Positions 62,725-64,000 of a DNA stretch of 64,000 bases are shown here, in pieces. A program made the translations under genes and the position numbers. The stretch lies in contig NZ_CP080203.1 in assembly GCF_020424085.1 (NCBI RefSeq), positions 2,728,001 through 2,792,000 on the forward strand, in the 5' to 3' direction. Under the pieces are notes generated by a model that worked only from the letters and a program-made list of their open reading frames with translations, did not search any database and was not told where the DNA came from. Origin of the DNA: Mycetocola spongiae (GTDB lineage Bacteria > Actinomycetota > Actinomycetes > Actinomycetales > Microbacteriaceae). Within the stretch, counting starts at the first letter, position 1, and each line of letters starts with the position of its first letter.

Positions 62725-63579
62725 ATGGAGAATGCCGACAGACGGAACATCACCTCCGCATGGCTGATCACCGCATGCGTAGTCGTTGTCCTTCTGCTTG
62801 TGCTGATGGCGCTCGGACGGGGCGCGCCATATGTGATGGCTGCGATCGTGGCGATCGTCACCATTGCAGTTGGGACTACGACCTGGGCGTTGCTACGCAC
62901 TCGTCGCGCCCGGCGCGCATACGAGCAGCAGCTAGTCCGGTTCGCCGCTGACCGCGCGGTACAAGCTGAGCGGCTGCGCATCGCTCGGGACCTGCACGAT
63001 TTGGCCTCTCACGGGCTCGGACTGATGACCGTTCGCGCCGCGACCGCAAATCTCACTGCCGACGATGACGATGCCGAGCGTCGGCAGGCGCTGCGGGACA
63101 TCGAGCAGCTCAGCCGCGAGACTACCTCGGAGCTGCGTAGCATGCTCGCGCTCCTACGCACCACCGGCGCAGAACACCCCGTCCCCTTGCGCCCGACACA
63201 ACCCTTTCCTGATTTGCCGAGCATCTTCGAGGAGGCGAGGAACGCCGGACTCGTTGTCATCTACCAACAGAGTGATCTGAGGAATGTTGCACCGGCGATT
63301 CAGCTGACGATCTGCGTTCTTGTCCGCGAAGGCCTTACTAATGCTCTGCGGCACGCCGGTCACACCAGTATTCACGTTACGATCGAACGCTCTGCGACAG
63401 GCATCGCGATCGACATCCAGGACGAAGGCCCTGCACCGGGCTGGTCTCCGAGCCCAGGCGCCGGAATGGGACTCCGCGGCTTAGAAGAACGCCTCGGAGT
63501 GCACCACGGTACGCTCAAAATCGAGAACACAAGCACGGGGTTCCATCTCCTCGCGAAGATCCCGGGAGGGTCCTTATGA
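62725..63579 (+). CDS. NarL-type sensor histidine kinase (HisKA_3)
   Basis: A 284-aa kinase from ATG 62725 (MENADRRNITSAWLITACVV). There are two membrane helices at about 12-30 and 34-56 with almost no external loop, so the signal is probably read in or at the membrane or via the transporter. HisKA_3 has phospho-acceptor His91 in RIARDLHDLASHGLGLMTVR. HATPase_c has LVREGLTNALRHAGHTSIHV and GAGMGLRGLEERLGVHHG. The response regulator gene overlaps its stop (ATGA). This kinase type next to a BcrA-type exporter is common for antimicrobial-peptide response modules. Confidence 0.9.
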   Translation: MENADRRNITSAWLITACVVVVLLLVLMALGRGAPYVMAAIVAIVTIAVGTTTWALLRTRRARRAYEQQLVRFAADRAVQAERLRIARDLHDLASHGLGLMTVRAATANLTADDDDAERRQALRDIEQLSRETTSELRSMLALLRTTGAEHPVPLRPTQPFPDLPSIFEEARNAGLVVIYQQSDLRNVAPAIQLTICVLVREGLTNALRHAGHTSIHVTIERSATGIAIDIQDEGPAPGWSPSPGAGMGLRGLEERLGVHHGTLKIENTSTGFHLLAKIPGGSL

Positions 63580-64000
63580 CGGCGCACTACGTGGCCACTC
63601 ATCCCCAGATCCAGCCCACCCGTCTCCTGCTGGTCGACGACCAAGCGTTGCTGCGTCGCAGCCTCCGTATCGCGATTGATCGTGAATACGACCTGACAGT
63701 CGTCGGCGAGGCCGGCACGGGAGCGGAGGCGATTGCCGCTGCTAGGGTGCTGCGCCCCGACCTCGTGCTCATGGACATCAGAATGCCCGAGATCGACGGC
63801 ATCGAGGCGACTAGGCAGATCATCGACGACGCAGCACCCGATCACACGCGCATCCTGATCCTCAGCATGTTCGAGCTCGACGAGTATCTCTATGAAGCCT
63901 TGAGGGCCGGCGCGAGCGGGTTCCTACTCAAAGACGCCCGCCCGGAGGAGTTGGTCGACGCCATCCGCCGCGTCGCCACAGGGGAGTCTCTTTTCGCGCC
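63576..64000 (+). CDS. NarL-family response regulator, cut by the window end
   Basis: The first 141 residues are visible. The receiver starts TRLLLVDDQALLRRSLRIAI with acidic pair Asp21-Asp22, phospho-acceptor Asp67 in LVLMDIRMPEIDG and Lys in SGFLLKDARPEELVDAIR. The C-terminal LuxR-type HTH expected for the family lies outside the window. It overlaps the kinase stop by 4 nt. Confidence 0.9.
   Translation, partial: MTAHYVATHPQIQPTRLLLVDDQALLRRSLRIAIDREYDLTVVGEAGTGAEAIAAARVLRPDLVLMDIRMPEIDGIEATRQIIDDAAPDHTRILILSMFELDEYLYEALRAGASGFLLKDARPEELVDAIRRVATGESLFA

Overview
The window comes from a high-GC actinobacterium, most likely a member of the Microbacteriaceae. The evidence is a mycothiol synthase, an orphan GlnR-type regulator, SenX3/RegX3 with PhoU, an IspD-IspF fusion, a DUF3263/LytR_C pair, bacterial XPB with its associated protein, IdeR, and many GTG/TTG starts and 1-4 nt gene overlaps. 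Several blocks keep a gene order I also recall from Mycobacterium (glnR-mshD next to pst; lpqE-ispD-ispF-cysS-rlmB; DUF3263-virR near groEL; the XPB pair, an extended csp, DUF3027 and serC). These are inherited actinobacterial neighbourhoods. No rRNA, CRISPR array, insertion sequence or intact prophage is visible.

Layout. 1-2.2 kb: a truncated secreted surface protein, tRNA-Lys(TTT) and a conserved hypothetical without a normal start codon. 2.2-11.2 kb (minus strand): the phosphate block pstSCAB with a PHO-box-like promoter, a Nudix/histidine-phosphatase protein, polyphosphate kinase, mycothiol synthase and glnR. 11.3-14.3 kb (plus): small membrane proteins, a nitrobindin-like protein, YgfZ and GpmA. 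14.4-17.2 kb: phoU diverging from senX3-regX3. 17.2-21.8 kb: an LpqE-like lipoprotein, ispDF, cysS and rlmB. 21.8-25.7 kb: a DUF4032 protein, a UgpC/MsiK-type ATPase, a DsbA-like membrane protein that has lost its CXXC, and tRNA-Thr(TGT). 25.9-31.9 kb: a POT peptide transporter, a YdcZ transporter, nitroreductase, MsrB, DUF3263, LytR_C, CspA and a DUF3048 lipoprotein. 32.0-34.2 kb: groEL under two CIRCE operators, followed by a GC-rich 13-14 bp degenerate tandem repeat. 34.2-42 kb: putA diverging from a PucR-type regulator, then a two-component pair. 42-49.8 kb: XPB and its partner, an extended cold-shock protein, DUF3027, serC and IdeR. 50-59.6 kb: a NlpC/P60 protein, an HNH protein, a TetR/GH3 beta-glucosidase pair, NsrR and flavohaemoglobin with a likely operator, another TetR, and two tandem DUF4190 paralogues of identical length.

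The last 4.2 kb differ. After tRNA-Arg(CCT) at about 59.8 kb there are 570 bp without a convincing gene, then an ABC transporter (one ATPase and two permeases) diverging from a NarL-type two-component system that runs off the window. Codon context changes here: Asp-Ile is usually GAT-ATC in the genes before the tRNA, but GAC-ATC or GAT-ATT after it. I read this as the left part of a genomic island at the tRNA, carrying an antimicrobial-peptide-type sensing and export module.

How the genes work together: the first 17 kb forms a nutrient-stress network (phosphate uptake, polyphosphate, the phosphate-sensing TCS, and nitrogen-type GlnR coupled to mycothiol). The middle carries heat-shock and protein quality control, proline catabolism and envelope functions. 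The right part carries iron and NO sensing with their probable targets.
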